Below, piece after piece: positions 1-8,991 of a DNA stretch of 64,000 bases. The stretch covers positions 1,426,001-1,490,000 of the forward strand of contig NZ_JANAVO010000001.1 of NCBI RefSeq assembly GCF_024213555.1, given 5' to 3'. Position 1 is the stretch's first letter; each line of letters begins with the position of its first letter. The notes beneath the pieces were generated by a model. That model ran no database searches, was not told the origin of the DNA, and saw only the letters and a list, made by a program, of their open reading frames with translations. A program made the position numbers and the translations under genes. This stretch comes from Allokutzneria sp. A3M-2-11 16. GTDB taxonomy: Bacteria; Actinomycetota; Actinomycetes; Mycobacteriales; Pseudonocardiaceae.

Positions 1-964
1 TCCCGTAGCCCTGGCGGATCGTGCAGCCCAGCCGCGCCTTGACCGCGGCGGCCAGCTCCTCGTCCAGCGGCGCGGCCCCGGAGAAGAGCACCTTCATCGG
101 CGACAGGTCGTAGGAGTCGACGATCGGGTGCTTGGCCAGCGCCACCGCGACGGGCGGGGCGATGTAGACCCGGTCGGTGCGGTGCTCGGCGATCACCCGG
201 AGGAACTCGGGCAGGTCGAACTTCGGCATGGTCACCACGGTCGCGCCGACGTGCAGCGCGGCGTTCATGGTCACCTGCATGCCGTAGATGTGGAAGAACG
301 GCAGCACCGCGAGGATCCGGGTGTCCGCGCCGACCTCGATCAGCTCGACGATCTGGACGATGTTCGCCACCAGGTTGCGGTGCGTGAGCATCACGCCCTT
401 GGCTCGCCCGGTCGTGCCGGAGGAGTACGGCAGCACCGCCAGGTCGGTCGCCGGGTCGATCACCACATCGGGCGGCGCGGCGTCCTCGGCCAGCAGGTCG
501 GCCAGGCCCGCGTGCCCCGGGGCCCCGTCCAGCACGATGATCTCCGAGATCCGCACGCCCTCGGCCTTCACCGCGGCCTCGGCGCGGTCGAGGAACGCGG
601 AGATGGTGATCAGCACGGTCGCCCCGGAGTCGCGCAGCTGCGACGCGAGCTCGTCGGCGGTGTAGAGCGAGTTGACCGTCGTCGCGACGGCGCCCGCGCG
701 CAGCACGCCGTGGAAGGCGACGGCGTAGAAAGGCGTGTTGGGGCTGAAGATGCCGACCACGTCGCCCTTGTTGACGCCCCGCGCGGCGAGCGCTCCGGCG
801 ACCTTGCCGACCATCGCGGCCAGCTCGCCGTAGCTCAGCGAGCGGCCGGAGGAGCCGTCCACGAGCGCCGGGTGGTCCGCGCGTCCGGAGAGGTCGCCGA
901 ACAGCAGCTCCGGAAGCCCCACGTCGGGGATCTCAACATCGGGGAACGGGCTCCGAAAGATCAT
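1..964 (-). CDS. AMP-binding acyl-CoA ligase (4-coumarate/long-chain type), partial
   Basis: Adenylate-forming enzyme that activates a carboxylic acid with ATP and loads it on CoA; the exact acid cannot be told. The 321 visible codons start MIFRSPFPDVEIPDVGLPEL. They include the AMP-binding P-loop YSSGTTGRAKGVMLTHRN near residue 180, followed by the family's LPFFHIYGM segment and FSGAAPLDEEL. The gene runs off the left edge, so the C-terminal lid domain and catalytic lysine are not seen. The ATG at 964 is preceded by a GGAGGG ribosome site. The 4-coumarate-CoA ligase branch is the best match; a fatty-acid ligase is the alternative. Confidence 0.93.
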   Translation of the reverse strand, partial: MIFRSPFPDVEIPDVGLPELLFGDLSGRADHPALVDGSSGRSLSYGELAAMVGKVAGALAARGVNKGDVVGIFSPNTPFYAVAFHGVLRAGAVATTVNSLYTADELASQLRDSGATVLITISAFLDRAEAAVKAEGVRISEIIVLDGAPGHAGLADLLAEDAAPPDVVIDPATDLAVLPYSSGTTGRAKGVMLTHRNLVANIVQIVELIEVGADTRILAVLPFFHIYGMQVTMNAALHVGATVVTMPKFDLPEFLRVIAEHRTDRVYIAPPVAVALAKHPIVDSYDLSPMKVLFSGAAPLDEELAAAVKARLGCTIRQGYG

Positions 965-1340
965 GAACGTCCCTCCGTCGGGTGGTTGCCCAGGTGGCGG
1001 CGCCCCATCGTGACCGGCTTCACAAGCCAGGGTCAAGGCATCCGCCACCTGCAGGAACCCGATATCTATCCGTTACTTCGCACGCCTAACTACACTCGAA
1101 TGGAGTAACGGAGCAGGGTTGTGATCGCCCGGTCGCGTCTGCCAAGTTGGCACCACCTCGCCGGTCGGCTCCCACGCATTCCCCGATCCGGTGAGGGTCG
1201 CGCGGTTCGCATCCCCCGTCGAACCGCGGCCCGCCCGGAACACCGCCCAGGTGCCCCCCACCTGCGCGTCCGGCCGGGGACACGCGTGGAGCGGTTCGAG
1301 CTCGCGACTCCCCCTCTCTCCCGAACCGCTCCACCGTCCC
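965..1340. other. intergenic region with a 9-bp inverted repeat
   Basis: No gene is seen here. It carries a perfect inverted repeat, TCCGTTACT at 1069-1077 and AGTAACGGA at 1104-1112, separated by 26 nt, upstream of the acyl-CoA ligase. A dyad of this size before a ligase gene is a plausible TetR-type operator, but no cognate regulator is visible in the window. The rest, about 1125-1340, is GC-rich with nothing recognisable. Confidence 0.5.
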
Positions 1341-2282
1341 CTACTCCTCGGCGGCGACGGGCCCTCCCGGAACCGCGGCGGGCTTCCTGCGCCGCAGCCA
1401 GATCACCAGCGCCAGCACCGGGATCGCCAGCAGAACGGCGAACGGCAGCACCGCGCCGATCCCGGTCAGCAGCGCGGAACCGAAGGCCAGCAAGGCATTC
1501 CAGCCACTTGCCAGTCCGGAAAGGAATCCGGAGTCGGCCTTGGGCGGCGGGGCACCGGTCCTGGTCACGGCCAGCGTCACCGTGGACATCGCGACCTGGT
1601 TGGACATCGACTCCAGTCGCTTCTGCAGCGATTCGAGCTCGGCCTGCCTGCGGGTCAGCTCGCCCTCGACCTGGACGACCTCACCGACGGTGTTGGCCCG
1701 CTCCAGCAACGCGCGCACCCGCTCCACGCTGGCCTTCTGCGAGGCGATGCGGCTCTGCGTGTCCACGAGCTGGTCGGTGACGTCGGTGGAGCGCACGTCC
1801 CGGACGGTCACCTCGCCCAGCTTGGCCAGCTCCTCCAGCACCGGGTCGAGCTTGTCCGAGGGCACGCGGAGGGTGAGCGTCGCGCGGCTCTCCCTGGTCT
1901 CCTCGGCGCCCGCGAACCCGCCCGCCCTGGTGGCGGCGTCCTTGCCGCGACCGACCGCCTCGGCGACGTCGGCCGCCTTCAGCTCCAGGCGCGCGGTGCG
2001 GATCAGTTGGCGCTGCGGGGAAATCGAGTTCGGCGCGACCGGCTCGGGCTTCTGGTCCGGCGGGATCGGCGCGTTGGGCGCGATGCCCGCCGACTCGCCC
2101 GCACCGCGCTTGCCGGGGGTGCCACCGCCGCTGTTGTCGGCCGGAGCGGGCGCCGACAGGTCGTACTCGCTCTGCGGGGTTCCGGAAGTCCTTGCGCCGG
2201 AACCGCATCCGGCCAGTAAGCCCAGCACGAGCACGGCACCGAGCGCGGGGCCGAGACGTCGAGTCACGTTGGTTGACGGCAT
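1341..2282 (-). CDS. DUF4349 lipoprotein
   Basis: Predicted membrane-anchored lipoprotein of 313 aa. A signal sequence ends in the lipobox LLAGC with the lipidated Cys at about residue 26. It is followed by a Gly/Pro/Ala-rich linker and a DUF4349 domain from about residue 75 (LIRTARLELKAADV) to 230, whose end is heptad-like coiled coil (ELTRRQAELESLQKRLESM). A C-terminal transmembrane helix near residues 255-290 ends in RRRKPAA, so the protein has membrane attachment at both ends. The function of DUF4349 is unknown. The start is the ATG at 2282, which gives a normal positively charged signal N-region. It is probably transcribed alone. Confidence 0.85.
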   Translation of the reverse strand: MPSTNVTRRLGPALGAVLVLGLLAGCGSGARTSGTPQSEYDLSAPAPADNSGGGTPGKRGAGESAGIAPNAPIPPDQKPEPVAPNSISPQRQLIRTARLELKAADVAEAVGRGKDAATRAGGFAGAEETRESRATLTLRVPSDKLDPVLEELAKLGEVTVRDVRSTDVTDQLVDTQSRIASQKASVERVRALLERANTVGEVVQVEGELTRRQAELESLQKRLESMSNQVAMSTVTLAVTRTGAPPPKADSGFLSGLASGWNALLAFGSALLTGIGAVLPFAVLLAIPVLALVIWLRRRKPAAVPGGPVAAEE

Positions 2283-2365
2283 GCCCCGAAGACGGAAGGC
2301 GCCCTCCGCCGCGTTCGTCCGTCCGGGTCACGATTAGGACTCGGCGTCGCGAGGTTCGGCGGTGA

Positions 2366-2854
2366 CTACTGCTCGGCGTCGCCCACCAGGTGTTTGAAGG
2401 ACTTCAGGTTGGCGAGGGACTCGCCGCGGGAGACCCGCCAGTCCCACTCCCGCCGGATCGCGTCGGCGAACCCGATCTCCAGCAGGCTGTTGAAGTCGCC
2501 GTCGGCCGCTTCGAGCACCTGACCGAGCAGCCGGTCCAGCTCCTCGGTGGTCACCGCGTGCAGGCCGATCCGGCCGACGAGGTAGATGTCCCCCTCGGCG
2601 TCCAGGGTGTAGTGCACGCCGTAGAGCTTCGCGTTGCGGCGCAACAGGAAGCGGTAGACGTCCTCGTGCTTGCTGTCGGGCTGGCGGCAGACGAACGCCT
2701 CGATCAGCAGCGCCTCCCTGCCGATGATGAGCCAGCAGTTGGTCTGCAGCTTCTTGGTCCCGGGCAGGGTGACGAAGTACTTGCCCGTTTCCTTGCTCTG
2801 CCAAGCGAGTTCGCGTTCGTCCAAAGTGGACTCGATCAGCTCGTGCACGAGCAC
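2366..2854 (-). CDS. YbjN-domain protein
   Basis: A 162-aa protein of the YbjN family, a fold shared with type III secretion chaperones; the role in actinobacteria is unproven. Recognisable stretches are [20 protein letters not shown] and [20 protein letters not shown]. The chosen GTG start at 2854 sits 6 nt after a strong GGAGGT ribosome site. It overlaps the last 19 nt of mshA, so the two are translationally coupled. The same gene follows mshA in mycobacteria (Rv0487), which supports both the start and the assignment. Confidence 0.88.
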   Translation of the reverse strand: MLVHELIESTLDERELAWQSKETGKYFVTLPGTKKLQTNCWLIIGREALLIEAFVCRQPDSKHEDVYRFLLRRNAKLYGVHYTLDAEGDIYLVGRIGLHAVTTEELDRLLGQVLEAADGDFNSLLEIGFADAIRREWDWRVSRGESLANLKSFKHLVGDAEQ

Positions 2855-4083
2855 GCCCCCACCTCCGTTCGCGCGGCGTCGGCGTAGGCGGCCAACAACC
2901 CCTCCGTAGTGCGTTCCCAGGAGAAGCGTGCCGCATGCCGCACCGCCGCGGCGGACATCGACGCGCGCCGCACCGGATCGAGCGCGATCCCGGCGAGGGC
3001 GTCCGCCCAGCGCTCGGTGCGGTGGTCGGGCAGGAGCACGCCGGAGACGCCGTCCGCAACGGCGACGGGCAACCCGCCGACGGAGGTCGCCGCGACCGGG
3101 GTGCCGCACGCCTGTGCCTCCAGGGCGACGAGCCCGAAGGACTCGCTGTGGCTGGGCACCGCGACCACGTCAGCGGCCCGGTAGACCTGGGCGAGCGCGC
3201 CGCCGGAGCGCGGCGGCAGGAACCAGACCACGTCGGCGATGCCCAGCTCGACGGCGAGCCGCTGCAACAACTCCGGCTGGTCGAGCCCGGTGCCGGACGG
3301 CCCACCGACCACGAGCGTCACGATGCGTTCACGCAGGGACGGCGTGCGGGCCAACAGCTCAGCGGTAGCGCGCAGCAGCACGTCCGGCGCCTTCAGCGGC
3401 TGGATGCGGCCGACGAACGCCGGCACGACCGCGTCGGCGGGCAGGCCCAGTTCGGCACGGGCGGCGGCACGATCTCCGGGCGTGAAGCAGTCGAGGTCCA
3501 CCCCGGGCGGGATCGTCAGGACCTGCTCGGCGCGGGCTCGGTACAGGCCGCGCAGCTCCGCCGCCTCGATCTCGGTGTTGACCACGAGGCGGTCCGCCGC
3601 CGCGGCCAGCTGCTCCTCGCCGAGCACGCGCGCCAGGGGCTCGGGACGCTCTCCGGCGGCGAGCGCGGCGTTCTTGACCTTGGCCAGCGTGTGCGCGGTG
3701 TGCACGAGCGGCGCCCGCCACGCGCGCTTCGCCTGGATACCGGCCTGTCCGGCCAGCCAGTAGTGCGAGTGCACCGCGTCGAAGCCGCCCTGACCCGTCG
3801 CGACGACCCCGGAGGCGAACTCGGCGATGCGCGTCGGCAGGTCGTTCTTGTCCAGCTCCGGCGGCCCGGCGGGGACGTGCCGCACGGTCACCCCGGGCAC
3901 CATCTCCACGGCGGGCGGGAGGCCGGGGGCGTTGGCCCTGGTGAACACCTCGACCTCGACCCCGTTGGCGGCGAAGCGCCTGCTGGTCTGCGCGACGTAG
4001 ACGTTCATCCCGCCCGCGTCGCCGGTGCCCGGCTGCTCCAGGGGCGAGGTGTGCATGGCCAGGACGGCGATCCGCTTGATCAC
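2836..4083 (-). CDS. mshA: D-inositol-3-phosphate glycosyltransferase MshA
   Basis: First committed enzyme of mycothiol synthesis: it transfers GlcNAc from UDP-GlcNAc to 1L-myo-inositol 1-phosphate in the cytoplasm. The 415-aa GT4 protein opens with [20 protein letters not shown], has the MNVYVAQ segment, the acceptor-domain signature [14 protein letters not shown], and the C-terminal donor-domain motif [20 protein letters not shown] that carries the conserved Glu residues. The GTG start at 4083 gives the usual family N-terminus and follows an AGGGGGAGG ribosome site. It overlaps the upstream hydrolase stop by 4 nt. Mycothiol production fits the two isomerase-type paralogues near 10-11.5 kb. 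Confidence 0.96.
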   Translation of the reverse strand: MIKRIAVLAMHTSPLEQPGTGDAGGMNVYVAQTSRRFAANGVEVEVFTRANAPGLPPAVEMVPGVTVRHVPAGPPELDKNDLPTRIAEFASGVVATGQGGFDAVHSHYWLAGQAGIQAKRAWRAPLVHTAHTLAKVKNAALAAGERPEPLARVLGEEQLAAAADRLVVNTEIEAAELRGLYRARAEQVLTIPPGVDLDCFTPGDRAAARAELGLPADAVVPAFVGRIQPLKAPDVLLRATAELLARTPSLRERIVTLVVGGPSGTGLDQPELLQRLAVELGIADVVWFLPPRSGGALAQVYRAADVVAVPSHSESFGLVALEAQACGTPVAATSVGGLPVAVADGVSGVLLPDHRTERWADALAGIALDPVRRASMSAAAVRHAARFSWERTTEGLLAAYADAARTEVGACSCTS

Positions 4084-4943
4084 GCTGCCTCCCCCTGGCA
4101 GCGCTCGACGAACTCGGCCAACTCGGTGGTGAAGCGCTCGGCGTGCTCCACGAACGGCAGGTGACCGCACTCCGGGTACCAGCTGGTCGCCGCGCCCGGG
4201 ATGAGATCGGCGGCGTAGCGGCCCGCGGCGGGGTCGACGATCCGGTCGTCGAGGCCGTGGACCACGAGCGCGGGCACGGTGAGCCCGGCCAGCACGTCGG
4301 CGTTGCCGATGTCCCGGCGGAACAGCCCGAGCCGGACGGCTGGCGGCGTGCTCAGCGCGGTTCCGAGCGCGAGCTGCGCGAACTCACCGGGCAGCGGCTG
4401 CGCGCTAGTGCCCTCGATGAACCCCTGCAACGCGGGCACCGCCACAGCGGGATCGTCGGACAGAGCCGCGGGCAACGCGGCGCGCATCGCGACGCCGGTG
4501 CGTCCGCCCTCACGACCGCGGCCGAGCTCGGTGATAGCGCCGACGAGCGCGATGCCCGACACCGCGTCCGAACCGTGTTCACGCAGGTAGTCGGCGATCA
4601 CCAGGCCGCCATAGGACCAGCCGACGAGCACCGCGGGCCGCCCCGCGTGCGCGAGCAGCGCCGCGACGTCACCCGCCCAGTTCTCGACCTGGTCGTACCC
4701 CTCGGCAGGCGCCGACGATCTGCCGTGTCCGCGCAGGTCAGCGGCGATGAGGCGGAACTCCGAGGTCAGTCGCTCATCGGTGAGCTGGGCGGCCCAGCAG
4801 CGCGCCGACTGCGCCCAGCCGTGCAGCAGGATCACCGGAGGAGCGTCCGGCGGTCCGGCCTCCGTCACGGCCAGCCTGGTCCCGCCGGCACCGCTCAGCT
4901 CCGAGAGTCGCACGAGTCCAGTGAACCCGGAGAGCCCCCGCAC
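4080..4943 (-). CDS. alpha/beta hydrolase
   Basis: An alpha/beta-hydrolase of up to 287 aa with the oxyanion motif [11 protein letters not shown], the nucleophile elbow GWSYGG, the acid loop [11 protein letters not shown] and the catalytic His in [10 protein letters not shown]. The fold and triad are clear but the substrate is not. Its stop overlaps the mshA start (GTGA), so it is cotranscribed with mshA and YbjN. The GTG at 4943 is used here; a GTG at 4913 is an alternative because neither has an obvious ribosome site. Confidence 0.88.
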   Translation of the reverse strand: MRGLSGFTGLVRLSELSGAGGTRLAVTEAGPPDAPPVILLHGWAQSARCWAAQLTDERLTSEFRLIAADLRGHGRSSAPAEGYDQVENWAGDVAALLAHAGRPAVLVGWSYGGLVIADYLREHGSDAVSGIALVGAITELGRGREGGRTGVAMRAALPAALSDDPAVAVPALQGFIEGTSAQPLPGEFAQLALGTALSTPPAVRLGLFRRDIGNADVLAGLTVPALVVHGLDDRIVDPAAGRYAADLIPGAATSWYPECGHLPFVEHAERFTTELAEFVERCQGEAA

Positions 4944-4985
4944 CCGCGAGGGCCCGTTCCCGATCTCACATCAGCCCAGGGCCGT

Positions 4986-6170
4986 TCAGCGCAGAGCGGA
5001 CTTGGACTGCCACTGGTTCCAGGTGAGCTGCCAGTCGTAGACGTCGTACTGCGGGGCGATCGTGCTCTTGGAGCCGGTGACCTCGACCGGGTCGCCGACC
5101 AGCGCGCTGTCGAAGAACCGCTTCGCGTCCGCTTCCAGGAGGTTCGCGCAGCCGTGCGAGGTGTTGGCCCTGCCGATGTTGCCCGCGTTGTCGTTGTTCT
5201 CGTGGATGAACTCGCCGTGGTTGGAGATCCGGACGGCCCACTTCTTCATCACGTTGGTGTAGCCGTACTTGGGGTTGTCCATCTTCTCGACGGGGTTCTT
5301 CTGCATCACGATGTAGGTGCCGTTGGGCGTGTTCAGGTTCGGGTCGGCGTCCTTGCCGTAGCTGGCCGGGTAGGTGGCGACGGTCTGCCCGTCCCGCTGC
5401 ACGACGAGCTTGTGCGAGGGCGTGTACGCCTTCACGATCTGCGCCCGGCCGATGCTGAACTGCGTGCTCACGTCGACGCGGCCGTAGTTGCCGTCGCCGT
5501 AGGGCACCGCGTAGAGGTTCGCCTTCACCTTGATCTTGGTGTTGGCGGGCCAGTACTTCTCCGGGCGGTAGTGCACCTCGCGGTCGTTGAGCCAGGCCCA
5601 CACGCCCTCGACCTTCGGCGTGGTCTCCACGGTCAGCGCCTTCTCCGCGGCGGCCTTGTCCTTGATCTTCGCGTCGAACTCGACCTTGATCGGCATGGCG
5701 ATGCCGACGACCGCGTTGTCGGTGGGGTTCACCGTGGCCCGGATGAGCTTGCCCGGCTTGAGGGTGCTGAAGCCGCCCTTGACCTCCACCGGCTTGTTGT
5801 CCGTTCCGGTGGCCTTGCCGGTCCAGGTGTAGCTCTTCTCGAAGGCCAGCTTCTCGGTGCTGGTCCAGCTCAGCCGGTCCGGCGACAGCTCGCCCTTGAC
5901 CGCCTTGCCCTCGGCGTTGGCCAGGTTCACCTCGGTCAGCGTGCCCTGGGCGACGGTGACCTTGACCGGGGCGGCCGGGCTGATGTCCTTGGCGCCGTCG
6001 ACGGGGTCCGTCGCCACCTTGGCGACCGGGGGCGCCTCCGGCGCGGGGGTGCCGTCGCCGCTGCACGCGACCAGCGAGAGAACTGCGGCGAGCGCGATGC
6101 CCGTCAATCCGACAACGCCCCGAGTCCCTCGTCTGACCACGTCCATCGACCTCCGCCTACCCATGGGCAC
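4986..6170 (-). CDS. L,D-transpeptidase lipoprotein (Ig-like domains plus YkuD)
   Basis: Cell-wall enzyme forming 3-3 peptide cross-links. The 394-aa form has a signal peptide ending in lipobox LVAC and two Ig-like domains (one contains VEGVWAWLNDREVHYRPEKY). The C-terminal YkuD domain has HGEFIHENND and the catalytic SHGCANL, with Cys near residue 341. It corresponds to mycobacterial LprQ/LdtMt-type proteins and sits near murB and mshA as LprQ does in M. tuberculosis. Start choice is open. GTG at 6170 has a GGAGGG 9 nt upstream; ATGs at 6164 and 6146 are also possible, and a GGAGG lies just before the latter. A 12-bp palindrome GCACGATCGTGC (6167-6178) spans the first start. Confidence 0.93.
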   Translation of the reverse strand: MPMGRRRSMDVVRRGTRGVVGLTGIALAAVLSLVACSGDGTPAPEAPPVAKVATDPVDGAKDISPAAPVKVTVAQGTLTEVNLANAEGKAVKGELSPDRLSWTSTEKLAFEKSYTWTGKATGTDNKPVEVKGGFSTLKPGKLIRATVNPTDNAVVGIAMPIKVEFDAKIKDKAAAEKALTVETTPKVEGVWAWLNDREVHYRPEKYWPANTKIKVKANLYAVPYGDGNYGRVDVSTQFSIGRAQIVKAYTPSHKLVVQRDGQTVATYPASYGKDADPNLNTPNGTYIVMQKNPVEKMDNPKYGYTNVMKKWAVRISNHGEFIHENNDNAGNIGRANTSHGCANLLEADAKRFFDSALVGDPVEVTGSKSTIAPQYDVYDWQLTWNQWQSKSALR

Positions 6171-6261
6171 GATCGTGCACCCTCCAGAGGACGTTCGACG
6201 AGAAGCCGAGGGTGCGCCAGGCGGGTGTGACGGTCGTCACTACAGCTGGCTCAAGATCGCC

Positions 6262-7263
6262 TCAACCGGTGCAAACGTCGACCACCAGCTCGGCGAGCAC
6301 GGGTTCGATGGGATTGGCGTAGCCGACCGTGCCGCCCTGGTTGCCCGCGAAGTAGAGGCCGACGACGCGGCCGGACTGGTCGACGACGGCGGCCCCGGAG
6401 TCGCCCCGGTCGCCGAAGCGCCCCGCGGCCACCTCGATCCGCACCTGGTCGCGCATCCGCCGCACCCCGAGGCCCGTGCCGTAGTCGAGCTGCACCGTGG
6501 CGTCCACCGACATCACGACGCCCGCGGTGAGCCCGGTGCTGCGCCCGCGCTTGCGGACCGGCGCGCCGATGCGGGCCGCGGCGTGCCCGGTGACCGCCCC
6601 GATGCCGACGATCCCCGGCTCGGTGGGCCGCCCAGGCCGGAACCTGATCAGCGCACCGTCCACTTTGGACGAAAGAGCGCCGCGGGCGAGGCTGCCGCAG
6701 ACGTCGTCCGGGCACCGCCCACCGTCCACTCTGGACGGATGGGTGAACTCGTCGCCGATGGCCCAGCCGTCGTCGACGCAGGCGACGTGGAAACTGGTCA
6801 GCCCCAGCACTTCCCCGGCGCCGAGGCGGTCGGTGACCAGCACGCCGAGCGTGCCGACCGTGACGTACTCGCCGTACTCCGGCGCCTGCGGCGGGCCGAG
6901 CCGGATCGGGCGGCACGGGCCGATGCCGATCCCCCCGAGCAGCGTGGAGTATGCCTCCGGCGGCGGTTCCGGCGCGGAGTCCGCGCGCATCAGAGCCGTG
7001 TGCACCAGCACGTCGTCGCGCACCACGTCCACCGGTACGCCGCCGACCTCGCGCGGCAAGAGTTGCCACGCTGGCAACTGATCGGCGGGACGCTTGTCCA
7101 GTACGGAAACGGAGATCGCCAACCGCCCGGTCGGCAGGCCCGCGACGCGCTGCTCGGCGATGTCCACACCGACGACCCCTGGCAGATCGAGGAAAGCGTC
7201 CTCGACCCGCCGTTTCACCGGTCGGATCTCGTGCCTGTGCAAGGCCCGGGTGTCGCCCGCCAT
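6262..7263 (-). CDS. trypsin-like serine protease-fold protein
   Basis: A 333-aa protein with a degenerate chymotrypsin fold: TSFHVAC carries the likely catalytic His, DGALIRF the Asp, and GDSGAAVVDQSGRVVGL the Ser. The C-terminus GYANPIEPVLAEL is typical of this group. No signal peptide is seen, so it is probably cytoplasmic, and the substrate is unknown. The ATG at 7263 follows GAGGAGGG; upstream in-frame codons encode an unlikely Cys-rich extension. The first 60 residues (HEIRPVKRRVEDAFLDLPGV) look like a small separate domain. Confidence 0.78.
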   Translation of the reverse strand: MAGDTRALHRHEIRPVKRRVEDAFLDLPGVVGVDIAEQRVAGLPTGRLAISVSVLDKRPADQLPAWQLLPREVGGVPVDVVRDDVLVHTALMRADSAPEPPPEAYSTLLGGIGIGPCRPIRLGPPQAPEYGEYVTVGTLGVLVTDRLGAGEVLGLTSFHVACVDDGWAIGDEFTHPSRVDGGRCPDDVCGSLARGALSSKVDGALIRFRPGRPTEPGIVGIGAVTGHAAARIGAPVRKRGRSTGLTAGVVMSVDATVQLDYGTGLGVRRMRDQVRIEVAAGRFGDRGDSGAAVVDQSGRVVGLYFAGNQGGTVGYANPIEPVLAELVVDVCTG

Positions 7264-7393
7264 GATGCCCTCCTCGTCAGAGCTGGCATCCGCACATCCC
7301 ATGAAACACGCGCAGTAAGACAATCGTCACACGACGTCACCCGAACGGCCCTCGCTCGCGTAGGCGTTTGCCATAGGCGCAAAGATCAACGGG

Positions 7394-8464
7394 CTAGAGC
7401 GCGCAACCGACCAGGACCGGCTCGGGGTGCAGCCGAACGCCGAACGCCTCGGCCACGCCGTCCCGCACCTCGGCGGCCAGCGCGAGCAGGTCCTCGGTGC
7501 GCGCCGAACCGCGGTTGGTGAGCGCGAGGGTGTGCTTGGTGGACAAGGAGACCCGGCCGTCCCTGGCGCTGTGCCCCTTGCGGAACCCGGCGCGTTCGAT
7601 CAGCCACGCGGCGGAGAGCTTCACGTGCCCCTCGGTCGCCGGGTAGCTCGGCATCGCGACGTCCGCGCCGACCCGCTCCAGCACCGCGGGCAGCTCGTCC
7701 TCGGCGATGATCGGGTTGGTGAAGAACGAGCCCGCGCTCCACGTGTCGTTGTCCACCGGGTCGAGCACCATTCCCTTGCCGCGCCGCAGTTCCAGCACAA
7801 CCTTGCGCACATCGCGGACCGGGGCGCGGTCACCGGCCTCGACGCCGAGGGTGCGGGCCAGCTCGGCGTAGGCGATCGGCGCGGACCTCCCGCCGTCGGT
7901 CAGCGCGAACCGCGCCCGCAGCACGACGGCGTTGTCCTTGCCCTTGAGCACACTGGTCCGGTAGGCCAGCCCCAGCTCGGCTGCGGGCACCATGCGCACC
8001 TGGCCGCTCTCCCGGTCCAGCAGGTCCACCGAGACCAGCACGTCGGTGATCTCCACGCCGTACGCGCCGACGTTCTGCACCGGGGTGGCGCCGACCAGGC
8101 CGGGGATGCCGGACAGGCACTCCAGGCCGCCGAGGTCGTTGGCCACGGTGTGCGCGACCACCTCGTCCCAGTCCTCACCCGCCTCCACGGTCAGCTGCAC
8201 GCGGCCGTCGCTGAGCCGGTCGATGCGCCTGCCGGAGGTGCCGATGCGGACCACGGTGCCGTCGAAGCCGGAGTCGGCGATCACCAGGTTCGAGCCGCCC
8301 CCGAGCACCAGCAGCGGCTCCCGCGCGGCGTCGGCGGCGCGGACGACCTCGACCAGCTCGGCGGCGGTGGTGGCGTTGACGAACCGGGCCGCGGGCCCAC
8401 CCAGGCGCAGCGTCGTGTGAGCGGCGAGCGCGACGGGTTCGGTGGCGGACGGCGGTGTGGTCAC
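7394..8464 (-). CDS. murB: UDP-N-acetylmuramate dehydrogenase MurB
   Basis: FAD enzyme that reduces UDP-GlcNAc-enolpyruvate to UDP-MurNAc in peptidoglycan precursor synthesis. The 356-aa protein shows the N-terminal TTLRLGGPA, the FAD-binding LVLGGGSNLVIAD, GLECLSGIPGLVGATPVQNVG, the active-site Ser in AGSFFTNPI, and the C-terminal glutamate in LHPEPVLVG. The GTG start at 8464 lies 8 nt after a TACCGT -10 box on the minus strand, implying a leaderless message. It is divergent from DUF2505 as, from memory, in mycobacteria. Confidence 0.97.
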   Translation of the reverse strand: MTTPPSATEPVALAAHTTLRLGGPAARFVNATTAAELVEVVRAADAAREPLLVLGGGSNLVIADSGFDGTVVRIGTSGRRIDRLSDGRVQLTVEAGEDWDEVVAHTVANDLGGLECLSGIPGLVGATPVQNVGAYGVEITDVLVSVDLLDRESGQVRMVPAAELGLAYRTSVLKGKDNAVVLRARFALTDGGRSAPIAYAELARTLGVEAGDRAPVRDVRKVVLELRRGKGMVLDPVDNDTWSAGSFFTNPIIAEDELPAVLERVGADVAMPSYPATEGHVKLSAAWLIERAGFRKGHSARDGRVSLSTKHTLALTNRGSARTEDLLALAAEVRDGVAEAFGVRLHPEPVLVGCAL

Positions 8465-8472
8465 GACCGCCA

Positions 8473-8482
8473 ACGGTAGCCT
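8473..8482. promoter_or_regulatory. overlapping divergent -10 boxes of murB and DUF2505
   Basis: Only 26 bp separate the two start codons. A minus-strand TACCGT occupies 8473-8478 and a plus-strand TAGCCT occupies 8477-8482. Each ends 8 nt before its GTG start. Both messages would be leaderless and the two promoters share bases, so the genes should compete for RNA polymerase. Confidence 0.6.
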
Positions 8483-8490
8483 GACGCGCC

Positions 8491-8991
8491 GTGGCCACCA
8501 GCACCGAGACCTCACACGAGTTCCCGTTCCCGGCGCCCGCGCTGCTCGCGGCGCTGACCGACGCCGACTACCTGCGCGCGCGGCTCGCCGCGGTCGGCGG
8601 CGCCAAGGCGGAACTCCTCTCGCACGAGAGCACCGACGGCGAGAGCAAGGCAGTGCTCAAGCAGGGCGTTCCCGCCGACAAGCTGCCGTCCTTCGTCCGC
8701 TCGCTGATCAACGGCGACCTGGTGATCGAGCGCACCGAGCGCTGGCGCGCCGCCGGTGAGGGCGCGGTCGGCACCGTCGTGGCCTCGGTGCCCGGTGCCC
8801 CCGCCTCGATCAACTGCTCACTCCAGCTGCGGCCGAACGGCGCGGGTACCGAGCTGCTCAGCGCGCTTGAAGTGCGGGTGTCGCTGCCCTTCGTCGGCGG
8901 CAAGGTGGAGAAGGCGATCGTGGAGCAGATCGGCAAGCTGCTCGACGCGGAGAACACCTTCACGTTGAAGTGGCTGCGCGAGCAGCGGTGA
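8491..8991 (+). CDS. DUF2505 family protein
   Basis: A 166-aa protein of the DUF2505 family, an SRPBCC-like fold probably able to bind a hydrophobic ligand; no activity is known. It begins ATSTETSHEFPFPAPALLAA and ends with LPFVGGKVEKAIVEQIGKLL, matching the family along its full length. The GTG at 8491 has no ribosome site but a TAGCCT -10 box 8 nt upstream. It is translationally coupled (GTGA) to the next methyltransferase. Confidence 0.85.
   Translation: MATSTETSHEFPFPAPALLAALTDADYLRARLAAVGGAKAELLSHESTDGESKAVLKQGVPADKLPSFVRSLINGDLVIERTERWRAAGEGAVGTVVASVPGAPASINCSLQLRPNGAGTELLSALEVRVSLPFVGGKVEKAIVEQIGKLLDAENTFTLKWLREQR

Noticed and set aside
128-1108. Long open frames antisense to the acyl-CoA ligase and to many other genes
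   Set aside because: High GC leaves few stops on the opposite strand; the sense frames match known families and these do not.
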